A stretch of DNA of 64,000 nt from Hydractinia symbiolongicarpus (Eukaryota > Cnidaria > Hydrozoa > Anthoathecata > Hydractiniidae): NCBI RefSeq assembly GCF_029227915.1, contig NC_079875.1, forward strand, positions 6,200,001 to 6,264,000. Reading direction: 5' to 3'. The notes below the pieces were generated by a model. It had not been told where the DNA came from and did no database searches. It worked only from the letters and a program-made list of their open reading frames with translations. A program made the position numbers and the translations under genes. Below, in pieces: positions 20,649 to 32,555 of this stretch (the stretch's first letter is position 1; the number at the start of each line of letters is the position of its first letter).

Positions 20649-23483
20649 CTATACACAAATATAATTGTAAATATGTCAAGATCAACTCACCCGAAATGTA
20701 AGAAAAAATAGCTTTGAAATATATTTTTACCCCACTACGTCCAAAACGTATCAGAAATGTACCAGCTTCTTTCCCTTCCAACAACCTGCACATATAAGAA
20801 CTTTTTCGTTAACAAGAAAGTTCCATATTGAAAACAAATCCTACTTGCTTTTCCCACATTTATGTTAATAATAATTTAAGCCAGGAAATCGAAGTAAAGG
20901 TGGTAATTACATTAGGCTGACACATTATTATTATTACACAGTGCTGGGTCGTTTAAAACAGACGAAGTCAGTCTATCAAATTCAAAATCTAATGACTTAG
21001 GCGGACCAGTGTGGTTTGCCAACCTTAGATACCTGCTACGTTGGATTTTATTGTCACATTTGATTCTAACAACCTGAGTAGGTTCAGGATAGTAACATGA
21101 GGAAACGTTTAAAAGGTTACAAAAACAAAAAAGGTTTTCCACATGATTTATAAACATAAAGAAAAAATATTCTTAATAAAGAAAATTTGAACATCTTATA
21201 CAACTACAACAACCCTTTCCTCGTTTAGTTGTCTCCTATAATTGCGATTGCTTCTGGGTTAAGATTGGGACAACCCTTTCAGTCACATTTTCGAAAATAT
21301 GAAATTTATATGTTTCGCAAAAACCGATCTAGAGTGTCTGAAAGTCACTGCATTTAGAAGTATAGACTCTCCGAAAATGGTAACCAAGATTGTTCGGACA
21401 GAAGAGTTGAAAGTGCGTCCACCCAATCCTGTGTCATGCCATCACCCCTTAGCACTCTTCATTGTAGTACACAATGTGCAATAAGTGCAATAAATTACCT
21501 TGAAGAGGTCTCTCTGTTTAAAGAGCGTTGATAAACAAACATTGGCAAAAGTTCTTCATCAGATAATTCTTTTGTGGTCTATAGTGGTAATAAAAATTTT
21601 TTTTACACATTTATGGCATCTCTTACAAACCTTGCTGCATCAAAATAAAAAATTAAGCTAATGAAAAAAAATGATTAAATCCAGTATAAAGAAATTACCT
21701 TTTGAAGATTTTGGGCATTGCCACCATTGCATTTTACCTACATAAAAACACGTCATAGACTATTCGTAACTTGTTTTGAATAAGTTTTAACAAACAAAAA
21801 AACTTAAATTTAAATCATCTCATGTATTGGATATCTTTAACTGGCATATCGTTCTAGTCTAATCTAGCAAAAAAATGGATTATATTAGAAATTTTATACG
21901 AATGAAAATGAGAAAAAAATAACCTTACCGCGAAATTTTCTTTCGATTCTCTATTGCAAGGTCTAAAAGTATTGACACAATTTATTAATACTGATGATAT
22001 AACAGTTTCGTACAACACAATGTTATACGTTTTTACGTTGTTGTAAATTTAAATAGATGTAATATCGAGGAATTAATTTATCAATAAAATAGCTTTTATG
22101 GATCAAAGGTGATAAACTTTTCGGTGCTTTTTTGTGTTTTATTTAGTACAATAAAATTGCTTCCGTTTCTCAAGAACTAAGTTAGGGCTGGCTTATTGTG
22201 TTATTTGGGTTTAAACCTCTGTTTTCAACCTAGTCACCTCACTTAGGTTTTGACTGAAATATGAATCCCAGTTAGCATTTCACTTGTTTAAAAAAACGTG
22301 CATTAAATAAACGAGCAGACTTGTGCAATAATGTGCGATGTGAGTCTAGTATAGAGGTACAGAAATCTTTAGATGTTTTAAGCGTTGTTAACAGAACTAC
22401 GTTGTTGAAAATTCCAAAGGCTTATGATTTTAACGATTAGATTGGAGCGGAAATGCTGTGTGTTGTGTGCTTACAAAACCATCCAATGCGAGAGTTTGCA
22501 CACGATACAACAGTGAGTTGTTATATTTATTTATTTATTTTGTACGTTTATTTTGTACGTTTATTTTGTATGTTTTTGTTATTGTTTTAGCTTTGAACTC
22601 ACGTCAAAGTTAAAAGTTGATCGCAAATTTGTAGTTATCACTTGTATACCGTATCATTATACTGTAACCTTATGTATTAAGATTCAAGGTTCAGATGGTT
22701 TGGTTATTGGCACGACCATTACAGATTACTTACATCTGAAATTTGATTAAGTTACAATATGTTCAAAATATTATTGGATATGTCTGACAAAGTAAGAGTG
22801 TAATCTCTTGCAATCCCTAGCTACTTAAAATTTTACAACATTTCGCATGATGCCGTTAAAAAATGTACGGCTGTCATTTGAACGCTATAACAACCGGTTG
22901 TTACGGAAACAGGTCGTTGTACGATACAATGGTGTATGTTAAATTTAAGAACTATCTTTAAAAGACATATAAAGGGTATGGGAATTCCTCTTTACCTTGT
23001 TCTACGTTCATTGTTTAAACACATGCTTTGTCCTATTGCTTAACTATGTAATGTTATGTGGCATTTGTTTTGTTCCAATTTTTATCAAAAATTATAACAA
23101 TTTCATTTTCTTATAATGTTTTAACACATTAATATGCGACAAAAGGCGAAAATTTGTTATTTTTAATGCAGATATGTAACAGTGCGTCAGTTTCTTTTTC
23201 TCCAGTGAGCATGAACAGCATTGACTTGTAAACACATTACTTACCCTTTCTTTGCCATCATCTGATCCACAGCATAAATTAGAGCAAAATTACTTGCTAA
23301 AGACGATGCTGTTTCACCTTGATCAATTAATGTTTTTTTGGTGCATCTCAATGGACAATTTATTTCAGCAGTTTTATCTTCTTTGCGTACCAAAATAGCA
23401 TCTAAACAGTTTTGACAAAAAGAATGTCCACATTTTAGTTGCTTTGGTTTCTTGTACACATCTAAGCAAATAATGCAGTCCAT
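20577..23483 (-). CDS. Gene C: RING-SH2 protein (six exons placed, 3' end unresolved)
   Basis: Minus-strand exons: 23483-23245, 21962-21929, 21737-21699, 21578-21499, 20785-20731 and 20648-20577. Lengths (239+34+39+80+55+72 = 519) keep one open frame through all junctions for 173 residues, and every boundary has AG acceptor and GT donor. Residues 1-80 are a C3HC4 RING (C3, C6, C18, H20, C23, C26, C43, C47). Residues about 80-115 are a polar linker. An SH2 domain follows: the FVYQRSLNRETSSRLL helix-A region, then GTFLIRF with Arg144 in the phosphotyrosine-binding position, then the ISFVECTGAIRHCKI strands. The C-terminal half of the SH2 and the stop are not found; reading past the last donor stops within nine codons. 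By family knowledge a RING recruits E2 enzymes and SH2 binds phosphotyrosine, so a Cbl-like role is conceivable but inferred. Confidence 0.75.
20731..20785 (-). CDS. Gene C exon 5: SH2 core with FLIR motif
   Basis: A 55-bp exon, acceptor TTATATGTGCAG, donor GTAAAA. It encodes LLEGKEAGTFLIRFGRSG: the LLxGKxxGTFLxR pattern is the hallmark of SH2 strand B. An alternative donor (GTGAGTT at about 20686) would extend the exon but break continuity with exon 6. Confidence 0.75.
20870..21245. repeat. Dispersed 0.35-kb repeat, copy 1
   Basis: Matches 30590-30960 and 44635-44975, including the TTTATTGTCACATTTGATTC and GGTTTTCCACATGATTTATA blocks. It lies in an intron of gene C. No coding content and no clear terminal repeats. 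Confidence 0.65.
21499..21578 (-). CDS. Gene C exon 4: linker end and first SH2 helix
   Basis: An 80-bp exon, acceptor CACTATAG, donor GTAATT, entering phase 0 and leaving phase 2. It encodes an acidic stretch (ELSDEELL) and FVYQRSLNRETSS, which fits the start of an SH2 domain. Confidence 0.72.
21699..21737 (-). CDS. Gene C exon 3: linker
   Basis: A 39-bp exon, acceptor TTTTTATGTAG, donor GTAATT, phase 0 on both sides (VKCNGGNAQNLQK). The other open phase would hit a stop after joining exon 4. Confidence 0.6.
21929..21962 (-). CDS. Gene C exon 2: linker
   Basis: A 34-bp exon, acceptor ACTTTTAG, donor GTAAGG. It accepts phase 2 and leaves in phase 0, encoding PCNRESKENFA. Confidence 0.6.
22453..22512 (+). 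other. Possible small plus-strand exon
   Basis: An ATG is followed by 19 codons (MLCVVCLQNHPMREF...) and a GTGAGT donor. CxxC followed by His resembles the start of transposase-associated zinc fingers. It is too short to assign, and lies in an intron of gene C on the opposite strand. Confidence 0.2.
23245..23483 (-). CDS. Gene C exon 1: RING finger
   Basis: Starts at an ATG directly before DCIICLDVY, with an in-frame stop three codons upstream, so this start is firm if the exon is first. Ends AAAGAAAGG|GTAAGT in phase 2, like gene B exon 1. All eight zinc ligands are present. Confidence 0.88.
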
Positions 23484-24927
23484 CTTGTTTTAAATTAAAT
23501 TTTCTAAAATTGATTATTCTAAATTTGATTATTTAAAAAAAAATGATATATTCAATGGATATGAACACCTACCCTTAGCTCTATACGCTTTTTTAATATT
23601 CAAGGCACTTGGTGAGTCTTAATAGCACTGGGTTGTAAAAAAATACAGATGATGGTCTTAATAACCACACAGTAACTTTCACAATTTAAATCCGGTAAAC
23701 AGGACTGTTAAAATACTGTCATGAAATGCTTTTGTTTTTAAATGCCGAAATGTTAATAAACCATAACGAAGGAGTATTTTCGTTAAACTAGAAAAGGAAT
23801 AACGAACAGAAATTGGATATATGAAATTAAATTAAAAGTAAGAACATTGCAATAAAAAGGTATAATTGTGGGCAAATGCAGCACATTGTGTCTGTTTTAA
23901 AATAAATCCAATACAAAGAAACACAATAAATGTTAAAAAAGTTCAACTTAAAAAAGAGAGAAAATAAGCACAATCACACCACAGAAGTGATACGCATCCA
24001 ATTCCTACGAAAAGCATCGTCTTTTAATGAAATATAAATCAGCTAATCTCTTCTAAAAATATTAATTGCGAGATCATACCAATGAGCTTTTATATACGAT
24101 TGCTAAAGGTATCTAAGTTGAATAAAACTTCGTGTCATTTATTAGCATGGTAAGAAGTTAATATATTGTTTTAGGTTATTAAAAGAATAAGGTGAAAGAA
24201 ACTAGCATTATCTTTTATATTAATAAGAAGCTTTCGTTTGTCTGTCTGAGACTTTTACAAAGACGATGTTGTTACCACCAGAATGAGCGAGTTTTCCGAG
24301 TTTTTTTGTTTTGTTTTTACATTTGTCTCGCCACCGTCACAAACCACGTTGGTGTTTCCGTTGGTGTAAAAAGAAACAAACTAACAAAAATTTGTTTTCA
24401 ATTTTAACGAAGCTTTTCCTTACTTTCCTTACTAATAACGTCTTCATGTAACGAAAAGCTTCGATAAGAATAAAATGTATTTTTATACACGTGTTTTATG
24501 TTATTATAAGACATCTTCGTTTTCAAATATAAAAATGTTGATAGTATTTTTAAAAAATGCAGAGAACCAATGCAGCTACTTGCCTAATGAACATATTCTT
24601 CAAATTAATGTTCACAAAATCGTATTTTAATAGCTACAGCACAGCACGTCAGCTGGCTTTCAAGTTAACTATGAGTTTCACTTTTTCTTCATTAAGAAAT
24701 ATCTTATTCACGCAAAAATGTAGGTGCGCATAAATCAAAGTCCGTGAAATAAACTTCGCGCAAAGAGAAGGGAAATATTTCTTATACTTTCTTTTTCCGA
24801 ATTGCTTATGTATATACAACAAAGATGGCATGTTTGTTTTGCATTGATTGCTGTTTACAATGTTGTATAAAAGTTTAGTTAAAAGCTGAAGACTTACTCT
24901 GACACAATCTTTAGCTATCTCATAGTT

Positions 24928-24929
24928 AT

Positions 24930-24968
<39 letters not shown>
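24928..24968. repeat. (TTAG)n microsatellite
   Basis: About ten uninterrupted TTAG units. Confidence 0.9.
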
Positions 24969-25937
24969 AGAGAAGGAAAGGAAATAAGTAGCCATAGTTG
25001 TAGTTAAAGAAAGCAAAATATAAGTTTGTTTACATTTTTAACAGTCTAACTATCTGTTTGCCAGCCAGAAAGCTGCTAAAAATGTGAAAAAATGAAGCCT
25101 GTCTAGCTAAAGTATCCTTTATATACAACTAGCCTTATTGAAGCAGATCGTGTTTTTTTTATATGTTGTTAAGACGTGTTTTTTTCTATTATGGTTTAGC
25201 CAGATACCCGACAAAAAAAGAAATAAGTTTATCAAAATCCATAGAAGATGAAACATAAAAACTGTGAGTAAGAAATTCTTTATTTTAAAATTATATAGCT
25301 TACCATTTTTTCTTATAAAAGCAAGCAAAAAACTTTAATCCATAATGAAAGTTAATATGGTTGAGGAGGGAAACAAGGATGTTTCACACTACTTTACAAA
25401 ATAACTTTAAAAAAGAGTGCACAAAGTCACTTACCAGATATTTCCTAAAATTTTAAATTGGCTCAGAAAATACAGAGAAATGTACTACCACGTTTATCTG
25501 ATGCTGGTGATGTTGCCTTACTCAGGCAACATGCTCAATGTGTTGTCTCTTTACGTCGATTGGAATCGACTGATCAGGCCAATACTAGGCGGCATAATGA
25601 TACTGTTACAGGGGCGGGTCCAGTGTACGTCAGCGCCGTCACGCGACTGACATAATTTTTTCTAAGAATCGTGAAAAATAATAGGGTACTGTGATTCTGC
25701 AGTCCCTATTTTACGGACCTTTCTCTTGTGTGACTGAGTTGATGGATACGGCAAAAAGCGACTGACATCCGAAGAATTTTCATGCAATGTGATTGGCTTG
25801 CCAGCCGAAATAAGGTATTCTGATTGGTTTACAAAAAACTGACGACTTTGACCCCTATTTACGGCATTCGAAATGTGACACAGCATGTATTTTTCAATAA
25901 TCATTGAATTTTTTTGTAACCGATGCCGTCTAATTTG

Positions 25938-26052
25938 AATTTCGGACCAAATGAAAGCAATTAGGAGTGTTTTTTCGGACCAAACGAAAGCAATCAATGA
26001 CTTTTCGGACCAAATGAAAGCAATCAAGAGCGTTTCGGACCAAACGAAAGCA
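25938..26052. repeat. Minisatellite, about 30-bp unit, four copies
   Basis: Four copies of TTCGGACCAAAxGAAAGCAA separated by variable 8-14 bp spacers. The minus-strand ORF over it (DCFHLVRK repeats) is a by-product. Confidence 0.8.
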
Positions 26053-26219
26053 TGCAAGGCTAATAAGTAACCAGGCATGATGACTCACCATGTGTGCTGG
26101 AATGAGATGCAATAATTTTTTATATGTGCAAGAAAGATACGTAAAGTTATTACATTAAATCAAGTCCTTATGTCAAAAATATAATTACAGTTGCGTAGCT
26201 ATAGATATTGGAACATATG

Positions 26220-26258
26220 TAGCTAGCTAGCTAGCTAGCTAGCTAGCTAGCTAGCTAG
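26220..26258. repeat. (TAGC)n microsatellite
   Basis: An uninterrupted run of about ten TAGC units; the same tetranucleotide occurs in short runs elsewhere (33826, 35456, 35553). Confidence 0.9.
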
Positions 26259-27592
26259 AAATTTCAATGCAGAGTGGATTATTTTTTAAAGTTGTTGTTG
26301 TTGACCAACATCTTAGAGAGTTCTGCAATTGCTTTATGTTAAGAAGATAATGCTTTATTATTCTTGTTATCTTAAACACTTGTATTATATAGCCAGCTAA
26401 TAAAAGCATGCAGGATCTAACTTTCATATGAAAAATCCTTTTATACTTAATTTTTAATTTTCACGAAAATTGGTCCAGAGCACACGTAGACTGATAATAA
26501 CTTCCTGCAGATGTTAATTGCTTACTACTAGGATATATCATCTGAGGAATTTTGATATTAGTACAAGTTTGTGAATTTTTTAATTTAATTTTATGAGTGG
26601 GTAGTATAAAAAAGCATACTTTTCGCTAATGGTAAAAGTCCAATAACTTGTGCAAAAATTAAAACAATGGCTTAAAACTTGATATGGTATAGTTTTAGAC
26701 CAGATCGATGAAAGAGAGCCCAATATACATTGACCTATTATTATAGTTCTTAAGTTTTTTAATTTAGGCATTTTCGGGGACTCCGTTAAGGCATTTTTTA
26801 CAGCATATCTCTTTTAACACAGATACAAGTGCAAAAGCCATTAAAAGCAATTTTTCTGGTTGAAATAAGTCAGATAGGAATTGATAAAACTAGTTTAAGC
26901 CCAAATTTTTTAACCAGTCCAAAGAAATTGTAAAGTACCGAAATGTTCAATCTAAATTATGTTGGTACAAAAGCTTAATCATGATTACGACTACGGTTTA
27001 AGTGATAAAATTTTTGTTTGTCTTTCATTTATTATGTTATAAATTGAATAATATTTGAGCAAACGCATTTTGCAGAATAGGCAGTGACCAACCCAAAAGG
27101 GTGCATATATGTTTTATTCTGTAGTACTACATCCAACATGTTGTATAATACAGCAGTTAGTTTGGACAATTTACTTATTTCCTGGGATAATTATTTTTAG
27201 CTCTTAAAGTCACTGGAGATTTGTTTGTACAGCTACATGTCCTAGCTACATGTTGGTGACAATACACTGGTTGACGTGCTGCAACATTCCATTAGTAGGG
27301 TTCTTCTTTTAACCTGAGGTATATATATAGTAAGAATTCTGTTTTACTTTCTTGCTAAGAAAAACATCAAGGTAAGTCATTTATGTATTCCATCTTACAT
27401 ATGATGATGACGCTTTGTACAATTAAACTGGTGTAACACAATATAATTTGTGGGGAATGAAGCTATTTTTACTTGTACTACCATGCTTGGTTTAGTTTGT
27501 TTTGGTAGACTAGTTGCGATAGCATGGTTAGCACTCTAAAAACAGAAACTTTTTGCCACCTTTCGCCAAATACTTAAATTTCCCAGTGGTAA

Positions 27593-27808
27593 GAAAAATT
27601 ATGCTGTGTTTCCAGACTGTACAGATACATCAAAAACCAAATTTCCTATTTTCTTAACTGTGGTGCAAAGTGCAAAGTTGAACCTGTATTTACATCGTTA
27701 AATGCTAAAAATACTTATGCTCAAGCTCATATTCTGTTTTGTCTGCAAGGTGTTGATGAAGGATGTGATGATAATTTTAAAGCTAACCATTTTTGTAATT
27801 CTGGTTAA
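27593..27808 (+). other. Cys-rich open frame, unassigned
   Basis: Seventy-one codons with seven Cys (NCGAKCKVEP ... HILFCLQGVDEGC ... ANHFCNSG) ending at TAA. An acceptor-like CTGTGTTTCCAG lies inside the start. There is no ATG or signal peptide, and no domain is recognised; it may be an orphan exon or a transposon fragment. Confidence 0.25.
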
Positions 27809-28125
27809 AACAATTCAGCTTCCCCTAGTTAAGCCTATTTTAGCATATAGCAGACTGTCCATGTCTGGAATAGCTAACATTACGTTATTAGGCATTTCCT
27901 AGACATGCTGACGAGCCCTGATATTGGGCGAAACAGTCTTAAAATATTTGAATTTAAACTGTTGTTTTTAATTTTCATACACTTTTTTGAAACCCTTTAA
28001 AAGATGGTTTGTTATTCTCTTGTCCATTCAAAACTTTAGAGCAAAAAACGTCTCTAACAAAGCTAATAATTTGGACATTATGTAGGCCGTTTATAATGCG
28101 TAGAGGCTTAAAATAGCGAAAGTTT

Positions 28126-28196
28126 CCGGGGCTGCGCCCCGGACCCGTTATGTGGACCAGCTGTTTTGGGCGCAGCAAATTGCTGCGCTTTTTTTT
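28126..28196. repeat. GC-rich palindromes in a transposon-like patch
   Basis: CCGGGGCTGCGCCCCGG (28126-28142) and the perfect 19-nt palindrome-like GCGCAGCAAATTGCTGCGC followed by a T run stand out from the AT-rich surroundings. They are probably ends of small non-autonomous elements. Confidence 0.45.
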
Positions 28197-28554
28197 GCTT
28201 TGCAAAAAATGTGACTGACATGTTAAAACTGTTGGATCCGCCCCTGTGTTAGACATCCCACCACCTTGATATTGACAGGACCAACATTGTTATTTACCTA
28301 TATTTATTTTTTAAAAAAAGAGTGCTTTTGTTAAAATTTAATTTCCGTACTATGAGATAATGTAGCTGTGAGTTTTATGATATTCCATGGTGCAAAAATA
28401 TTATAATGGCAATATTTCAAATGCATTTTTAAAGCAACTGATGCATTTTATAGAACTTTATTTTTTTTACAAAATCTGAGGGTAATGTCTTTTTTTTTTT
28501 CTCTTATCTTTTTTTATTTTGTAATTAAGTATATTCTATAGATATATGCTATAA

Positions 28555-30440
28555 TGACTTTAATATTTGACTACAAGAAAAGTGCTTGCTAATAAAAACT
28601 CCAACTCTTAGCATTTTTATAACAGGAAAATTTAATTGCTAAGGTTCTTCGGAATCGCTGACCAAAAAAATCAAAAAGTTGATTTAAAATGTCGAAAAAG
28701 TTTTTTTTTTGACAAACATTTCTATACCAATTCCGATACGTTCGACCCTGCAAGCATCGTTTGTTGTTTCTCTCTGAGTAAGAATTTATCTTACATCAAC
28801 TTCTAGAAGCTTCTTTTATCATTAGAAGGCATATAAAAGTACCTGCTAGCAGTTTGTCATGTTGTAAAAGATTTTCCCTTTATTTGGTATTTTACTTTTT
28901 TATATATCTTAGCCTTCCAGAAGGAAGTTCCAGTTTTTTAATTTTATTTTTTAAAGAACTAGTATATGTGACTAACCTATCAACGGATGTTGTTGAAGTA
29001 TCCCTGCACGATCAAAAAAAAGTCTCCTCTTTGTAAATTTCCTATGTCAATTCCATTACTCAGATAATGCATTGTTTTCTTTCTTTTAAATTTTTTAAAT
29101 CACTGTGTGAAGGTAGTGAGTATACAAACATACACGTTATATGTCTCTGCTAAATATATTGCCAAACTAGGGCAATTTTAAATCATGCGATGCTTTTCTC
29201 CTACTTAGAAAACCCAGACTACTTTGTGAGTAGTAAAAGACAAGGTTTGGAAGAAATTACATCATCTTTGGCAATAATTACTTCATATATTCACAGCTGT
29301 TTTTATATAGAAGAGTATATTAAAGATTTTTTTTTACATTTTTAGAAATAACGCTTATATAAATAACTTGCGATGCTTAAAACGTCTGTTTTATTTGTTG
29401 TTCCTGAGATACATCTGTTGTTTATGAGATACAATAAACTCTTTAATTAACGGACACGCCAATTAACGGACACTCCAATTAGCGGACAATCCAATTAGCT
29501 GACAAATTCCTTTGCACCATTAAAACCACTGTCAAATCTTTACACGAAACTTTCTAATCAGCGGACAACTTTTGAATTTTCCCCCTAAATTTGCCTTCTA
29601 CTTTGTAGATAGGGTAAAAAGCAAAGAAAGTTCTCACCCTACGGCTTTTTCACCAGCTCGATTGCCTTCTGTGGTCCTCGGAGCGTGTATGAAACAGAAA
29701 TTTTCAGTCCATATCCTGCCCCTCCGTTCACACGTTTTCCAGTGACACTGACACATGCTATAGAATTGGAAAGTTGTACGAACTTAACAACTGCTTTGTG
29801 GCATATTTCCAACTACTTTTTTAATCACGAAGTTAAAAAAAGGCTAACTGGAAAGTTGACTGAATTTTATTTATGTCTTTTATTTGAGATAACATCTGCA
29901 TCAACATTCAAATTGTGTTTCTATTTTGTCTGTACAGCTTCATCTGATTAAGTTAATTTGTCGAATTATTTTTTACGCTACTCACACTCTTCAAGTCTAA
30001 AAAAGTAAGAAGGAAAATGTTAATAAATTCACATATGTTCAATGAACAAGAAATGTTTTTCTTGAAAAAGATAGCATTTTTTTTGCTGTAAAAGTAGTAG
30101 CCTATACGACTTTCTTAGGAGATCTATGTCATAATAACGTCGGACAAGATCAATCAGACATTGAAGTTTCTCTTCTCCACAGCAAATGTAGTGTACTTCC
30201 TATAATAGAATTGTTTGATTAAAGTACTTTAAATATTAGGCTCTTGGACCTCGCGCTTGTTCCAACACACACACAACCACCACCATCACACTCCCTACCA
30301 TCCCTTTTCATCCTTTAGTTATTAATTAGTTGTCATAGAAATGCATTTAACCTATTTGCCTGATTAATTTTTGTCTGTGATCAAACTGAAACAACATATC
30401 GAATCCCATTATTCTGCACATGGAGGTATCTGAAAGATGC
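28555..30440. repeat. Diverged duplicate of 15035-17420
   Basis: Partner of the block at 15035-17420. The pogo-like MITE is present but decayed (left end about 29433, right end about 29868), and the HIRAN-like remnant at 29630-29835 keeps the sequence ending in GGTGAAAAAGCC. From 29715 on it is also the start of tandem unit 1. Confidence 0.7.
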
Positions 30441-30589
30441 TTCAGTGACATATCATTTAACTAACCAAAAATGTTTTACCTCGAAATTTAGTCCATATTC
30501 CCCAATTAGGAATTTTCAATACATGTTTTAACTCCTGATTATAATTAGTTGTAGGCTTCCTTTCTTCCACAATCTGTTTTACTCACATT

Positions 30590-30960
30590 TATAATAGTAT
30601 AATTTGAAGCAGGAAATCAAGGTAAAGGGGGTAATTACATGTGGTAAGTTAACACAGTCCCGGGTCGCTTAAAAGAAACATGGTTAGCCCACCTAAATTC
30701 AAGATGCCATTACTCTACCCGCTTAGGCAGACCGGTTTGGCTCGCTAACCTAAGATAACACGCTACGTTAGATTTTATTGTCACATTTGATTCTAACAAC
30801 CTGAGTGGATTAAGGATAGTAACATGAGGAAACGTTTGAAAGGTTATGAAAACCAAGGTTTTCCACATGATTTATAAACGGAATATTCTGAATGAAGAAA
30901 ATTTTAAATCGGGGTGTATTAGATAACATCTTATGACAACTCTTTCCTGGTTTAGTTGTC
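30590..30960. repeat. Dispersed 0.35-kb repeat, copy 2
   Basis: Homologue of 20870-21245, directly abutting the RING relic at 30972. A partner with an internal deletion is at 44635-44975. Confidence 0.65.
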
Positions 30961-30971
30961 TCCTATAACAA

Positions 30972-31137
30972 ATTAAATTGCGGACACACGTATTGTCAAG
31001 TTTTGTCAAGATGGAAGAAGATGGAAGTTCTGAAATTTATTGTCCCTTGAAATGCAAAAAGAGGATAATTAAAAAATGTAATATGACATCCACCTTAGCG
31101 ACTCCATATACGTCGGCTGAGGTTTTGATGAAATGTA
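30972..31137 (+). pseudogene. RING-exon relic in unit 1
   Basis: NCGHTYCQ is followed, after a frameshift, by MEEDGSSEIYCPLKCKKR and a degenerate tail ending at a GTAAGT donor near 31136, matching the second half of gene B exon 1. The first RING half is replaced by the dispersed repeat. Not functional. Confidence 0.7.
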
Positions 31138-31267
31138 AGTCATTCTTCTTGTGTATCATTGTGTTCTTTCTTCTTGACAAAGTTAATATTTATTAAGGCC
31201 GTGTCTGTTGGGGGAGGTGAAAAGCATGGAGAGGTGGCTAAAGTCACTCCAAGAATAACGAACTTCG

Positions 31268-32465
31268 TGTTTCGCTTCTTTATCTTCTCTCTCCTCGACA
31301 AAATTGATTTCGTAACATACTATATTTAAAAGTTCTCCATCGTAGAGTTCACAACGACACATATAACAATAAGCAGATATTCACCAAAGTAAAATTAGAT
31401 ATCCAAAATTATTCAGTCAACCTTGTGATATTCGTTGACGCGCAGCAGAGTAGACTATCAGCAAAGCGAGACTGAATAATTACGATATCCGATTTTACCG
31501 CGCTGAATATCTGTTTTATCATGCACCATTGGAAGGAAATAACACAATTCTCTTTAATTCATCATTATCTAACGTGGCGAACCTCTCCATATTTTATTTT
31601 ATTTTATTTTGTTTTTGTCTTTTTCGTTGTTCTTATTTCTTGTTGTTGTAAAACTTCAGTTATTCTCAGCTCTCCATCTGATTAATTATGTTTTGTGGGC
31701 TACCTGAGGTGCATGATAAAGTAAATTAACGTGTGGGCTTACACATATCACAAATACAATAGCGGACAAAATGTGTTGTAACATCCTAAAAAATAGGTAT
31801 ATTTTGTCAAAAATTACTAATTTCACAACAGTGTCCCCCATTTCCAAATTATTATCCATGCAATTTAAATACACTCAAGTCGTGCTAATTATTTTAAACA
31901 AAGCGACATCTTTCGAGCAACCCGACGTAACATTTAAGGGGGAGGCAGCTTAATTTTTACAAAATTAGTACTTAAACTTGTCTGTAGTGCCCTTCTCCTC
32001 ATTTCTCCAGACTTAGGGTAACAGAATAGGGACAAAGTTTTGTCAGAATTGAATTAGATTGGATTAAAGTTGCTTCAAATGTAGTGTTGTGAGATTGTTC
32101 AAACTGACAAAAGTGTTCTGGTGTGATTATACACTTAGTTTGGGTTGAAAAATTAACACACGTTCAAGAAGCTACAAAGCGGGTTAAGTAAGATCTCAGT
32201 TCTCGATGTTACTCTGCATCCTCACACATACCTAATAACATTGTATAATAACCAGACCACTCAAAATGTCGAGGTGCAAGAAATTATACCTACTATATTG
32301 CAACAGTATAGACAACCTAATAATAAAAATTTTTTAAGACTTGCTACACTTTTATAGGCACAAATATACATTTTATATATATATTTTTCAGTATTCTTTT
32401 GGAAGCTATGGTCTCGAAGCAAGACAATACGAAGGACTGTATTTTTCAAAAATACTATACTAAAA
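31268..32465. repeat. Long inverted repeat, left arm, unit 1
   Basis: Reverse-complement match to 39241-40705 across most of its length (for example TTGATTTCGTAACATAxTAT near the outer end and CAGTATTCTTTTGGAAGC near the inner end). The outer edge coincides with the point where unit 3 resumes, suggesting a real element boundary. Confidence 0.75.
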
Positions 32466-32555
32466 AGCCCTGAGAAGGAAATCCAATCCTTCAAAAAGAT
32501 TTTAAAGTCATCATTGATGTTTCAACTTTGTATGCAATTATTTGGTACGTTTTTT

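Larger units (their letters stand above)
23484..28250. other. Intergenic tract with satellites, no supported gene
   Basis: No domain-bearing exon is recognised. It contains a (TTAG)n microsatellite (about 24928-24968), a roughly 30-bp minisatellite (25938-26052), a (TAGC)n microsatellite (26220-26258) and an isolated Cys-rich frame (27593-27808). The ORFs at 25417-25655 overlap in two frames and are not recognised. Confidence 0.5.

Noticed and set aside
20577-21578. Calling the SH2 gene a STAT
   Set aside because: The strand C-D sequence lacks the STAT GGITIA-type pattern, and no coiled-coil, DNA-binding or linker exons are seen upstream.
25930-26112. Repetitive protein DCFHLVRK
   Set aside because: Translation of the 30-bp minisatellite; spacer lengths vary and shift the frame.
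31686-31953. Opposed 60-62 codon ORFs conserved in all units
   Set aside because: Conservation is explained by the recent duplication; they lie in the inverted-repeat arm and the diverged opposite arm does not keep the frames.
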